DNA of 64,000 nt from Rheinheimera maricola. GTDB taxonomy: Bacteria > Pseudomonadota > Gammaproteobacteria > Enterobacterales > Alteromonadaceae. The DNA is taken from positions 62,001-126,000 of the forward strand of contig NZ_JAERPS020000003.1 of assembly GCF_016918075.2 (NCBI RefSeq), given 5' to 3'. Position numbers and translations under genes: made by a program. Below the pieces are notes generated by a model. The model made no database searches. It saw only the letters and a program-made list of their open reading frames with translations, and was not told where the DNA came from. Shown here piece after piece: positions 16,850-24,416 of this stretch (positions within the stretch are counted from its first letter, which is position 1; the number at the start of each line of letters is the position of its first letter).

Positions 16850-17004
16850 GCGCCCCCCCTTTTTTAATTTTAGTCTGTGAGCGTTGAGCATTAGCCTGTC
16901 TATAACGCCATCGGCCAGCATGTTGTCGCCAATTGCCTGATACTACTCATCGGTGGGTAACTGGCTGATCATAATGGTTGAGGCATGATAATGTCGATTA
17001 TCCA
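16850..17004 (-). pseudogene. IS21-family istB remnant (C-terminal fragment)
   Basis: The 437 bp between 16708 and 17144 contains no intact gene. On the minus strand a stretch reads 'STIMISQLPTDE', a stop, then 'YQAIGDNMLADGVIDRLM' and 'NAHRLKLKKGG', which is the C-terminal part of the IS21 helper ATPase IstB (usual pattern STIITSQLP...IGDPTLADAILDRLVHNAHR). It has an in-frame stop, and neither istA nor the rest of istB is present. It is a dead mobile-element fragment. The remaining bases before 17145 show nothing else recognisable apart from the ribosome site of the ACP gene. Confidence 0.7.
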
Positions 17005-17144
17005 TGTTCTGCACCAACTAGAGACTTGGTTATAAAACACGGAATTAGGTTTACGATGCTATGTGTTTAGTAGCATAATTGAGCAGTGTCGCGGAGTCGC
17101 ACTAGCGACTAAAATCCGCATTTAATTTATTAAAAAGGTGAAAG

Positions 17145-17390
17145 ATGGATTCCTTAAGTCTTGCCAAAGACATTATTAAATCATGCCTGCAGCAAGGCGA
17201 TAATGTAAATGAATTTACAAGGGACACTCAACTAATAGGAGCGTTTCCTGAATTAAATTCACTAACAATTATGACGATGATAACGGCGTTAGAGGAAGAA
17301 TTGGATTGTGAGATTGCCGATGAAGAACTCAGTGCCGATATATTCGAAACCGTTGGCACTTTAGCTCAATTTATTGAGACAAAATTATAG
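17145..17390 (+). CDS. Acyl carrier protein, exosortase A associated (ACP-1)
   Basis: An 81-residue acidic, helical protein with an AAAGGTGA ribosome site. It is of the phosphopantetheine-binding type: 'TRDTQLIGAFPELNSLTIM' contains the carrier Ser in Asn-Ser-Leu, where most carriers have Asp-Ser-Leu or Asp-Ser-Met. The second ACP of the island (29320) has the regular 'PEFDSMAV'. Helix 3 and 4 ('EEELDCEIADEELSADIFE') match XrtA-type ACPs. It is directly followed by hydrolase 2 (4 bp) and hydrolase 1, forming a three-gene operon that sits between mobile-element fragments. The carrier presumably holds the acyl or aminoacyl group made by the ligase at 27553. Confidence 0.85.
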   Translation: MDSLSLAKDIIKSCLQQGDNVNEFTRDTQLIGAFPELNSLTIMTMITALEEELDCEIADEELSADIFETVGTLAQFIETKL

Positions 17391-17394
17391 AACT

Positions 17395-18219
17395 ATGGCT
17401 GACTATCATATCCAACCTGGCTTTATTTCTGGCGCACACGGTGACTTATATAAACTTGACGTAATGCCTATTAAAGACATGCGCGCCCAAGTTGTATATT
17501 TGCCTCCACATGGTGAAGAACTCAACCGGTGCAGATCATTAATAGCTGCACAAGCCCGTGTATTCGCCTTAAACGGAATAGGTTGTCGGGTTGTTGATTA
17601 TTTTGGTTCTGGAGATAGTGATGGGGATTTTTCCGAAGGGACTTTGGATATTTGGCAACAAGACCTTGCAACTCAGGTTAGAGAACTAAAAGCGATCTCT
17701 TCGGTTCCAGTTTATTTGGTCGGCTTTCGTTTGGGAGCGCTACTTGCTGCATCTTACATAAATGATAATGTTGAAGCAATTAAGGGAGCATTATTTATCC
17801 AGCCAGTTGTTCAGGGGAAACAGTATGTCACACAGTTGTTACGGCAGCGCATGGCTGGACAAATGGGGACGGGAGCTACTGTTGAATCTACTGATCAAAT
17901 GAGAGAATCTATTCTAGCTGGTAATAATTTAGAAATCGGCGGATACGAATTTAACAGTAAACTATTGGTTGATTTGGATAAGTTATCGCTAACAGGTAAT
18001 GTTAACCTTATAAATCAGGAAATATTTTGGTTGGAGTTCGAACAGAATATCGGTAAAGGTTTATCTATAGGATCACAAAGAGCAGTCGATGGGCTGAAAG
18101 ACTTGGGAAATAGTGTTGAGACTGAATGCGTATTTGATCCGCCAATTTGGCAATTGCACGAACGTGCTAGTGCCAATAAGAACTTGGAATTTATAAAAAG
18201 GGTAGCATTGCAATGGTAA
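17395..18219 (+). CDS. Hydrolase 2, exosortase A system-associated (copy 2)
   Basis: A 274-residue alpha/beta-fold protein; ATG 17395 chosen over an in-frame TTG at 17374 inside the ACP gene. 'VVYLPPHGEELNRCRS', 'DYFGSGDSDGDF' and the elbow 'VGFRLGALLAA' are the family blocks. The elbow has Arg where Ser is expected, as in copy 1. Identity to copy 1 is moderate, so this is an old divergence or a separate acquisition, not a recent duplication. It overlaps hydrolase 1 copy 2 by 7 bp. This version keeps a better family consensus (PPHGEE, GFRLGA) than copy 1. Confidence 0.87.
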   Translation: MADYHIQPGFISGAHGDLYKLDVMPIKDMRAQVVYLPPHGEELNRCRSLIAAQARVFALNGIGCRVVDYFGSGDSDGDFSEGTLDIWQQDLATQVRELKAISSVPVYLVGFRLGALLAASYINDNVEAIKGALFIQPVVQGKQYVTQLLRQRMAGQMGTGATVESTDQMRESILAGNNLEIGGYEFNSKLLVDLDKLSLTGNVNLINQEIFWLEFEQNIGKGLSIGSQRAVDGLKDLGNSVETECVFDPPIWQLHERASANKNLEFIKRVALQW

Positions 18220-19109
18220 GCGGACAGCAGAAGCAGGCCTTAGTATTTGACTGTCAAGGTGAAAAGCTTGTTGGAATTCTCACCAGGCCAAGAGACCCTT
18301 CGGACTCTATTACCACTGCCCTGATCGCGTTACCTGCGGGTGGGCCGCAATACCGGGTCGGCTTAGCTCGACAGTTACTGCAACAGGCTTCTTACCTATG
18401 TGAACGTAATATTGCGGTGTTACGATTTGACTATCGCGGTATCGGTGATAGTGAAGGTGTATTTCAAGGATTTCGCTCAGTTGAACCTGATTTACGAGCT
18501 GCTATTGACGAACTTAAGTTACAGCTACCGGAGCTAAAAAATGTCATTTTATGGGGTGGTTGCAATGCAGCCTCTGCCATCATGATACTTGCACAGGGGC
18601 TCCCTGAGGTTAATGGAATAGTCGTTACCAATCCTTTTTTGGGTGAACATAACTTAGGGCAGCAAGCAAAGTTGCTGCATTTTTATTCAAGAATCAAACA
18701 GAAAAGCTTTTGGCGTAAGTTATTATCTGGAAAATATGATTTGGGTTCCTATTTAAAAGGCATCATTCGTTCATTTAAAGGACAATCTGGTACTAAAACC
18801 AAACAAAGTGAAAATATTAGTCCATCAAATCCTACTGTAAATAAGCCGGTGAAGATAATTGATGAAATGTTTGATGGCATGACTAAGTATTCAGGTCACT
18901 GCTTGTTTCTGCTAAGTGATCGGAGTATTCAAAGTAATGAGTTTAGAGCGCTTCTTAAAAGCTCTAAACCCTGGAGAAAATTGTTCAAGCGACCAAAGAC
19001 TACTATTGTGAATGTGCAAAATACAGATCAAAACTTTTCTTCTTTGCATAGTCAGCAACAGTTACGGCAATTAACATATGACTGGATTGCCAGTTCAGGA
19101 TTTTTATAG
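18213..19109 (+). CDS. Hydrolase 1, exosortase A system-associated (copy 2)
   Basis: A 298-residue alpha/beta hydrolase. The blocks 'GGPQYRVGLARQ', 'RFDYRGIGDSEG' and nucleophile elbow 'WGGCNAASAIM' match hydrolase 1, again with Cys at the nucleophile position. A Lys/Ser-rich stretch near residues 195-210 ('GQSGTKTKQSENISPSNP') is absent from copy 1 and looks like a flexible loop. The start ATG lies within the end of hydrolase 2. After its stop about 240 bp of non-coding sequence leads to insertion-sequence material. Codon use looks A+T-richer than in copy 1. Confidence 0.87.
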   Translation: MVSGQQKQALVFDCQGEKLVGILTRPRDPSDSITTALIALPAGGPQYRVGLARQLLQQASYLCERNIAVLRFDYRGIGDSEGVFQGFRSVEPDLRAAIDELKLQLPELKNVILWGGCNAASAIMILAQGLPEVNGIVVTNPFLGEHNLGQQAKLLHFYSRIKQKSFWRKLLSGKYDLGSYLKGIIRSFKGQSGTKTKQSENISPSNPTVNKPVKIIDEMFDGMTKYSGHCLFLLSDRSIQSNEFRALLKSSKPWRKLFKRPKTTIVNVQNTDQNFSSLHSQQQLRQLTYDWIASSGFL

Positions 19110-19214
19110 CTAAGTTAAGTTCTTTAGAGAAATTTAAGTTTACAAATCGAATTTGGGTCGGATGATTCGTTCACTATTATTATTGATGATGGGAGTTATC
19201 TTTTCTTTAATGTT

Positions 19215-19240
19215 AGGGTAAAATAACTGACGCTAAATCG
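19215..19240 (+). repeat. Possible leftover end of an IS3-type element
   Basis: The stretch 'TAAAATAACTGACGCTAAA' resembles the left end of the intact IS3 element at 20047 (TAAAAATAACTGACGTCAAA). It is not attached to a matching second end here. It may be the scar of a related element lost by deletion. The rest of 19110-19352 shows only the likely left end of the truncated element, around 19289. Confidence 0.35.
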
Positions 19241-19352
19241 CATTTTGTTTCGACAACCGATGGTGCTAAAAAGCGCGATGTTGTTTGTTTGATCCGTACC
19301 AACACTTTTGGACACTTTACTAAGCGAGTACAATCGCTTAACGAGGTGAATA

Positions 19353-19637
19353 ATGTCAACAAAGAAAATCCGCAAAACCCATACCGTTGAATTTAAAGCT
19401 GAAGCCCTGAAACTGGCTGATAAGATTGGTGTTGCAGCCACTGCCAGAGAATTAAAACTGCACGAATCTCAGTTATATAGCTGGCGAACTGCGGCGGAAA
19501 AAAAGTCTACCACCAGTGAACGAGAGTCGGAGCTTGCTGCTGAAGTTGCCCGTCTGAAGCGCCAGTTGGCTGAGCAGGCAGAGGACTTGGCTATCCTAAA
19601 AAAGGCGGCCACCTACTTCGCGAAGAACCAAAAGTAG
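19353..19637 (+). CDS. IS3-family transposase OrfA (of truncated element)
   Basis: A 94-residue helix-turn-helix protein: 'HTVEFKAEALKLADKIGVA' and 'ATARELKLHESQLYSWR' form the HTH, followed by a leucine-zipper-like coiled coil ('ELAAEVARLKRQLAEQAEDL'). A GAGGTGA ribosome site precedes ATG 19353. Near the end a slippery heptamer A_AAA_AAG (19598-19604) lies in the correct phase for a -1 shift into orfB, as is typical of IS3 elements. It is intact by itself, but its partner OrfB is cut off. Confidence 0.88.
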   Translation: MSTKKIRKTHTVEFKAEALKLADKIGVAATARELKLHESQLYSWRTAAEKKSTTSERESELAAEVARLKRQLAEQAEDLAILKKAATYFAKNQK

Positions 19638-20046
19638 CCCGGTTTGAGTTTATTCTGGAGCATCAGCACCTGTTCTCGTTAATCAGAATGGTGGCGGTGC
19701 TTCAGGTGTCGCGTAGTGGGTATTATGCCTGGCGTAAAAGCGGCCTGACACCAAGCCGCAGGGCTGTGAAGCGTGCCGAGCGTGATGTGCTGATAAAGGA
19801 AGCGTTTGACGATTCCAAAGCTCGTAATGGCTCCAGACGTATTCAGGTAGACCTTGCTGAGCATGGCAAGAAACCGGATATCAAAACCATACTGAACAGC
19901 ATGGAGCGCCAGGGTTTAGTGGCTAAAGCTGCCCGCAAGTTTAAAGTGACGACCGACAGCAAGCATTCGCTGCCAGTAGCCCCAAACTTGCTTGAGCAGG
20001 ACTTTAGCGCAACAGGTCCGAACCAGAAATGGGTCGGTGATATCAC
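19605..20046 (+). pseudogene. IS3-family transposase OrfB, C-terminal catalytic core missing
   Basis: Reading the -1 frame after the slippery site at 19598-19604 gives 'GGHLLREEPKVARFEF...MVAVLQVSRSGYYAW', then the HTH_21 region 'NGSRRIQVDLAEHGKKPD' and 'NQKWVGDIT'. The last motif holds the first catalytic Asp; the second Asp and the Glu are gone because another IS3 element interrupts here. The gene has lost about half its length. No copy of the missing half lies downstream of the inserted element, so a deletion accompanied or followed the insertion. Confidence 0.8.
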
Positions 20047-20117
20047 GGTAATACACCCTAAAAATAACTGACGTCAAAAGTAGAATTTTCTCGTAACATA
20101 AACGCAGGAGATTCTGC

Positions 20118-20384
20118 ATGAAAACATCAAAATTTAGTGACAGCCAAATCCTGGCAATCTTAAAACAAGCCGAAGCCGGCGCACCTGTGCCAGAGCTGTG
20201 CCGTGAGCATGGTATGAGTTCGGCTACCTTCTATAAATGGCGCGCCAAGTTTGGCGGCATGGATGCGTCCATGATGGCTAGATTGAAAGAGCTGGAAACC
20301 GAAAATGCCCGGCTTAAAAAGATGTATGCCGAAGAGCGGCTCAAAGCCGAAATCCTCCAAGAGGCCATCGAAAAAAAGTGGTAA
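20118..20384 (+). CDS. IS3-family transposase OrfA (IS407-like group)
   Basis: An 88-residue protein with a GCAGGAG ribosome site. '[19 protein letters not shown]' and '[20 protein letters not shown]' make the HTH typical of the IS407 group, followed by '[20 protein letters not shown]', a coiled-coil zipper. It ends 'IEKKW' just after a slippery heptamer A_AAA_AAG (20372-20378) in the right phase for -1 frameshifting, giving the OrfAB transposase. Confidence 0.92.
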   Translation: MKTSKFSDSQILAILKQAEAGAPVPELCREHGMSSATFYKWRAKFGGMDASMMARLKELETENARLKKMYAEERLKAEILQEAIEKKW

Positions 20385-21229
20385 AGCCGTCGCGCCGACG
20401 GGAGTTGGCGCAAAAGGCGGTGCAAAACCATTCCATTGCTATCAAGTTAGCGTGTGCCTTGTTTGGGCTTAGCGAAACCTGTTATCGCTATCAGGCCAAA
20501 CTGAGTGACGAGAACGCGCTAATTGCTGACTGGCTGCTTCGGCTAACGACAACGCACCGTAGTTGGGGTTTTGGTATGTGTTTTTACTTTTTACGCAACG
20601 TGAAACGCTTTAGTTGGAATCATAAACGGGTGTTGAGGATTTATCGGGAGCTGGAACTTAATCTGCGCATAAAGCCGAAGAAGCGCTTAAAACGTGATAA
20701 ACCCGATGCACTGGCCGTACCGGAATCGATGAACCAGTGTTGGTCTATGGATTTTATGCATGACCAGCTTGAAGATGGCCGCAGCTTCAGGCTGCTCAAT
20801 ATCATTGATGATTTTAACCGTGAAGGTCTGGCGATTGAGGTCGACTTCTCGCTACCGGCTGAACGCGTTGTCCGCACGCTCAATCAAGTTATTGAATGGC
20901 GTGGCAAACCCAAGCAAATACGTAGCGACAATGGCCCGGAATATATCAGTGCTTTACTGGCTGAGTGGGCCGAAAAACATGATGTTGAACTGAAGTTTAT
21001 CCAACCAGGCAACCCACAGCAAAATGCTTATGTGGAGCGGTATAACCGCACCGTTCGCTACGAATGGCTAAACCAATATTTATTCAGCAGTATTGCCGAA
21101 GTGCAAGATCATGCGACAGAATGGCTTTGGTTTTACAATAATGAACGACCAAACAAGGCAATTGGTGGCATACCACCGAAATACAAACAGGCTTTAATAA
21201 CGCAATCTTCTACTTTTAGCGTCAATTAA
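20378..21229 (+). CDS. IS3-family transposase OrfB, DDE integrase core
   Basis: A 283-residue protein in the -1 frame relative to OrfA, overlapping it by 7 bp and opening with GTG at 20378. HTH_21 ('[19 protein letters not shown]') is followed by the rve integrase core: 'CWSMDFMHD' with the first Asp, '[11 protein letters not shown]' with the second Asp, and '[16 protein letters not shown]' with the Glu. All three catalytic residues are present, so the element may be active. Probably made mainly as an OrfAB fusion by the programmed frameshift. Confidence 0.93.
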   Translation: MVKPSRRRELAQKAVQNHSIAIKLACALFGLSETCYRYQAKLSDENALIADWLLRLTTTHRSWGFGMCFYFLRNVKRFSWNHKRVLRIYRELELNLRIKPKKRLKRDKPDALAVPESMNQCWSMDFMHDQLEDGRSFRLLNIIDDFNREGLAIEVDFSLPAERVVRTLNQVIEWRGKPKQIRSDNGPEYISALLAEWAEKHDVELKFIQPGNPQQNAYVERYNRTVRYEWLNQYLFSSIAEVQDHATEWLWFYNNERPNKAIGGIPPKYKQALITQSSTFSVN

Positions 21230-21240
21230 AAATGGGTGTA

Positions 21241-22317
21241 TTACCTTTTAACTTGCAAAGACATTGGCCGCTCTACAAACACAAATAAAAAGAATGAAAC
21301 AACCAGCGTGAACAAGAAGAGTGGGATCCACAGCCAGTAATAGAGGCTGTTGCTGATATAGCTTGATGGTGTAAAGGACTTGAAAATTAAAAAGCAAAAA
21401 TTGAGGGCTAACCCGTGAATTAAGTAGTAAGAATAGCTCATATTACCCAGCCAGCGAAGTGGCGTGAAGGTTAACCAGTTATATGCAAATGACTGCCGGT
21501 TGAAAGCACACAAACACAATAACAGAAACAGTACATAAATTGACAACATTGATAGTGTATAACTAATTTCAAAAACAGTTCTAAAACCGAATAGCATAAG
21601 GGCAATCACTAAAAACCTTGTGCCCCCTTGAGCCAGGGTGAATTGATTTTTCGAATATATTTCAAATAGTAAAATGCCTGCAATAAACATTATCATCCGG
21701 ATTGGGCCACCAAAAAACGTAAAACCAATCAGCAAAGCGGCTGACGAGCAAATCCAAAACCATATCCGGCGTTCAAAGCTCCAAGATTTAATCCTTAATG
21801 AAAATACAACAATAGGTATAGCTATGTAGTAAAAAACTTCATAGCTTAAAGACCAGGCGACCGTGATGATTGGTGTTATATCAAAAACACCAGGCAACAA
21901 AAGTAAATTTTGTCCAATGTAGAGCGCCTTTTCTATTCCATCCGCTGGAAGCTTACTTTGGTTTGGAAAAGCATATGAAAGGACAAGATAAATCGCAAAA
22001 ACGACTAAAAAAGTCGGATAAATTCGTTGAAGTCGCCTTTTACTGTAGCGCGCCGTTGAAAAATTTTTGCTGTTGATTATCGAACCGTAAATCAGGTAGC
22101 CGCTAAGAACAAAAAACAAATCGACCCCGATATTCCCAAAACTATGGATAAAATTCGCAAGGGTGATTGAACTACCAGTCAACCAAGGCGATATTAGAGA
22201 GCTATAGTGAACCCAAAATACCAGAAAAACTGCAATTCCTCGTAACCCCTCCATCGAGTGCAAAGGACTATTTTCTCCATGCGAGATTTCTAATTTTGTC
22301 TTTAACCAACTATACAA
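21241..22317 (-). CDS. Acyltransferase 3 family membrane protein (OafA/NodX-like)
   Basis: A 358-residue polytopic membrane protein. 'HSMEGLRGIAVFLVFWVHYSS' at residues 21-41 carries the conserved R/H pair of acyltransferase family 3. 'GNIGVDLFFVLSGYLIYG' and 'WSLSYEVFYYIAIP' are further family blocks, and 'VFVERPM' near the C-terminus is the usual final block. The family O-acetylates sugars. The stop codon (21241-21243) and last Arg codon lie in the terminal repeat of the neighbouring IS element, so the insertion supplied the stop; at most a few residues can be missing. The gene is A+T-rich compared with core genes. Confidence 0.88.
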   Translation of the reverse strand: MYSWLKTKLEISHGENSPLHSMEGLRGIAVFLVFWVHYSSLISPWLTGSSITLANFIHSFGNIGVDLFFVLSGYLIYGSIINSKNFSTARYSKRRLQRIYPTFLVVFAIYLVLSYAFPNQSKLPADGIEKALYIGQNLLLLPGVFDITPIITVAWSLSYEVFYYIAIPIVVFSLRIKSWSFERRIWFWICSSAALLIGFTFFGGPIRMIMFIAGILLFEIYSKNQFTLAQGGTRFLVIALMLFGFRTVFEISYTLSMLSIYVLFLLLCLCAFNRQSFAYNWLTFTPLRWLGNMSYSYYLIHGLALNFCFLIFKSFTPSSYISNSLYYWLWIPLFLFTLVVSFFLFVFVERPMSLQVKR

Positions 22318-22666
22318 ATAATTCTCCGGTAATCTGCAACCCTTCTACGTACTATAACCATATAGAGTTACGTCAATGCGCTATACTGCGCTGTTTTTTT
22401 ACCAGCCTCAGTACAAGTATCTTACCTACTAAACTCTGCATGGCAAGCGATGTGCCTAAGTAACCGTCTACTCTTCAGCATATTGACTAGCAAAATGCGA
22501 ATACAAATTAAACAAAGTTTCCGAGACCAAAAATACCCGGGTTATGGCTTAGGACGCGATTTACCTAACGGATCCCCACAAAGCATCTAATTAAACCTAC
22601 ATTGAACTCCCAAATAAAGGTATTAATAAGTTCTTGGTTGCATTCACTAAAAGGTTTGTGAATACT
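22318..22666 (+). other. Intergenic stretch without recognisable gene
   Basis: About 350 bp between the acyltransferase and the sulfotransferase. It is A+T-rich. A short frame (22167-22463) is a shadow of the acyltransferase. No hairpin with a T-run, tRNA or transposase fragment stands out. It presumably holds the promoter of the acyltransferase gene. Confidence 0.5.
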
Positions 22667-23413
22667 TTAAATTTTTATACCTCTAACTGTGTCGTCGTAT
22701 ATCTTTGTAAGGGAATTAATGTCAATAGATGTTAAATCAAAATCAGAATAATCAGTTGTCTCTTTCTTAACTTTCGCTGCATTTAAATTCCCCGAGTGAT
22801 CGCCAGCATTGCCGACACCTGTTAGTATTTGAGTTTTAAATTCTGAACTTAAAGCCGTAGTTAACCCTAGATAATCAGCGATTTTTGATAAGCACATCGC
22901 AGTATCATCTCGTAATTGTTCAGCATCATAATAATAATAACTATCCAGCTTTTTACAAATATCAGCTAAGTAATGCAAGCGTTTAACATAGTAATCAGTT
23001 GCCCCCTCAACTGTACAAAATATGTGGGTAGGGTCTACCTTTTTATAAAGGTTTATTACGCTTGGGATGGTAGTCTCGGGTCTTCTAATACTTATTAATA
23101 CTTTAGAATTTGCAGAGTTAAGCAACACCGGCGATACAAAATGTTCATTATGCAAAACTTTATCGAACATAAACATGCTTTTAACTTTCAAACTATGCTG
23201 ATTGCAATATATTAACTTTTGCCTAATTAAACTTCTCCAACTGTAATAACCTATATGTTGCTCATAGTAGCCATTTATTTGAGGGTGGCTACCTAAAATA
23301 TGACCTATTAAACTAGTGTTTGCTCTCATGTGACTCAGCAAGAAAATGGGCTGATACCTTCTAAGCAAACGGGGTTGTTTTAATAAAGTTCTAAGATGAG
23401 TAAAGCTTTCCAT
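22667..23413 (-). CDS. Sulfotransferase family protein
   Basis: About 248 residues. The second ATG (23413) is preferred over 23416 because it lies at better spacing from GAGAGGAA. 'IFLLSHMRANTSLIGHILGS' near residue 26 is the PAPS 5'-phosphate loop in a variant form (R-A-N-T-S), followed by 'YEQHIGYYSW'. 'KVLISIRRPETTIPSVI' near residue 105 is the 3'-phosphate-binding block with the conserved Arg. It should transfer sulfate from PAPS to a sugar of the polysaccharide. It overlaps the glycosyltransferase gene upstream by about 23 bp. A dead sulfotransferase fragment lies at 13971. Confidence 0.78.
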   Translation of the reverse strand: MESFTHLRTLLKQPRLLRRYQPIFLLSHMRANTSLIGHILGSHPQINGYYEQHIGYYSWRSLIRQKLIYCNQHSLKVKSMFMFDKVLHNEHFVSPVLLNSANSKVLISIRRPETTIPSVINLYKKVDPTHIFCTVEGATDYYVKRLHYLADICKKLDSYYYYDAEQLRDDTAMCLSKIADYLGLTTALSSEFKTQILTGVGNAGDHSGNLNAAKVKKETTDYSDFDLTSIDINSLTKIYDDTVRGIKI

Positions 23414-24377
23414 CATTTCCTCTCAAAATTCTTTTAAATAGTAGGAACAACGTAAATAATGCCCACTTCACTCCAAATTTTGCTGCTAATGCCCTGACGG
23501 CATAATATTGAGCCAGCTTATACGAACCGGCATTACTAAAAAGCATTGAAATTCCTTTGCAACAATATACTTCTGATTGTCTGCACTCTTTTTGAAGACA
23601 CAGTTTTTTTGCTCGTAACAAATTTTTTTCTGCAATATGCAATTGAGTTTCTTTCTTTTTTAATTCGTTTAATAGATTTGACGCACTCGGCCTTGAATCA
23701 GGAACGTTGTGAATAGCGATATAACTTGTATCAAAAGCGATTAAATCAGCAGTATCAACAAGCCGCCAATACAAGTCTTTGTCTTCTTCATAGCGAAGCG
23801 ATTCGTCAAACCCACCGACTTGTTTAAATAGTGCCGATTTTACAATTGTACAGTTTAAGTGAGAAAAGCCATGCGCAGAGAGCAACCACTCAGCACTGGC
23901 TTTGACGGTGCTTGCCGTAATTGTTAACTGGTTTTTAGCCGAATCTCTTAGCGATTCAAGCCAAAGCGGGGTTGTTACTAAAGTACCATCGGCTTTAATT
24001 GCTTTTTGGTTTGTAAAATATAATTCTAATTTATTTGCTGCGTGGCAAGCTTGAACAAATCTCTCAAGATGTGAGCTATCGTTCCATAAGTCATCATCAT
24101 CTAAAAATGCAAGAAATTCTCCCGTAGCTTTTTCTGCAGCCGCATTTCGTGCAAAACTGGGGCCGTGGCCGTTAGGGCGCTTGGGTAAATAAATAAACTG
24201 AATATGACTCTGTGCATTACTTTCGATAATCTGGTATTGATTTAAATGTTCTTCATCACTTCCATCATTTATTATAATGATCTCAATATTTTTGTATGAC
24301 TGATTGAGAACAGAGTTTAGAGCCTCTGAAAATTGCTGTGGCCGATTTCTGGTAGCGATTAGCACTGATATTTTCAT
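23391..24377 (-). CDS. Glycosyltransferase family 2 protein
   Basis: A 328-residue GT-A enzyme; ATG 24377 is chosen over an in-frame TTG at 24392. 'KISVLIATRNRPQQFSEAL' opens the protein, 'NIEIIIINDGSDEE' carries the nucleotide-binding Asp, and 'GEFLAFLDDDDLW' (near residue 90) is the DxD metal site. 'SFARNAAAEKATG' is the usual acceptor-side block. The C-terminal 70 residues are basic with a possible amphipathic membrane-binding helix. It likely adds one sugar to the lipid-linked repeat of the exopolysaccharide. It is cotranscribed with the sulfotransferase and with the ATP-grasp fusion upstream (about 40 bp gap). Confidence 0.9.
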   Translation of the reverse strand: MKISVLIATRNRPQQFSEALNSVLNQSYKNIEIIIINDGSDEEHLNQYQIIESNAQSHIQFIYLPKRPNGHGPSFARNAAAEKATGEFLAFLDDDDLWNDSSHLERFVQACHAANKLELYFTNQKAIKADGTLVTTPLWLESLRDSAKNQLTITASTVKASAEWLLSAHGFSHLNCTIVKSALFKQVGGFDESLRYEEDKDLYWRLVDTADLIAFDTSYIAIHNVPDSRPSASNLLNELKKKETQLHIAEKNLLRAKKLCLQKECRQSEVYCCKGISMLFSNAGSYKLAQYYAVRALAAKFGVKWALFTLFLLFKRILRGNDGKLYSS

Positions 24378-24416
24378 GTTTTGACTAGTCAATGTATTAA
24401 TCCGCTCTCAATTACG

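Larger units (their letters stand above)
19289..20046 (+). mobile_element. Truncated IS3-family element, interrupted by a second IS3
   Basis: Contains OrfA and the N-terminal part of OrfB of an IS3-family transposase. OrfB breaks off after 'NQKWVGDIT', exactly where the catalytic DDE core starts, and the rest is not found on the far side of the inserted element. The left boundary near 19289 (TGATCCGTACCAACACTTTT) is a guess from the start of unusual sequence upstream of orfA. The element cannot transpose by itself. Confidence 0.75.
20047..21245 (+). mobile_element. IS3-family insertion sequence, apparently complete
   Basis: About 1.2 kb with orfA/orfB in overlapping frames and imperfect terminal inverted repeats. 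The left end reads GGTAATACACCC...TGACGTCAAAAGTAGAA and the right end, reverse-complemented, GGTAATACACCC...TGACGCTAAAAGTAGAA. The true ends could instead be the inner TGACG (about 20069 and 21224), since IS3 elements end in TG...CA. No clear target duplication is visible with either choice, consistent with a deletion on one side. It sits in the truncated IS3 element and touches the 3' end of the acyltransferase gene. Confidence 0.8.

Noticed and set aside
20047-21245. Target-site duplication around the inner IS3
   Set aside because: Flanking bases do not match at either plausible pair of ends, so none is claimed.
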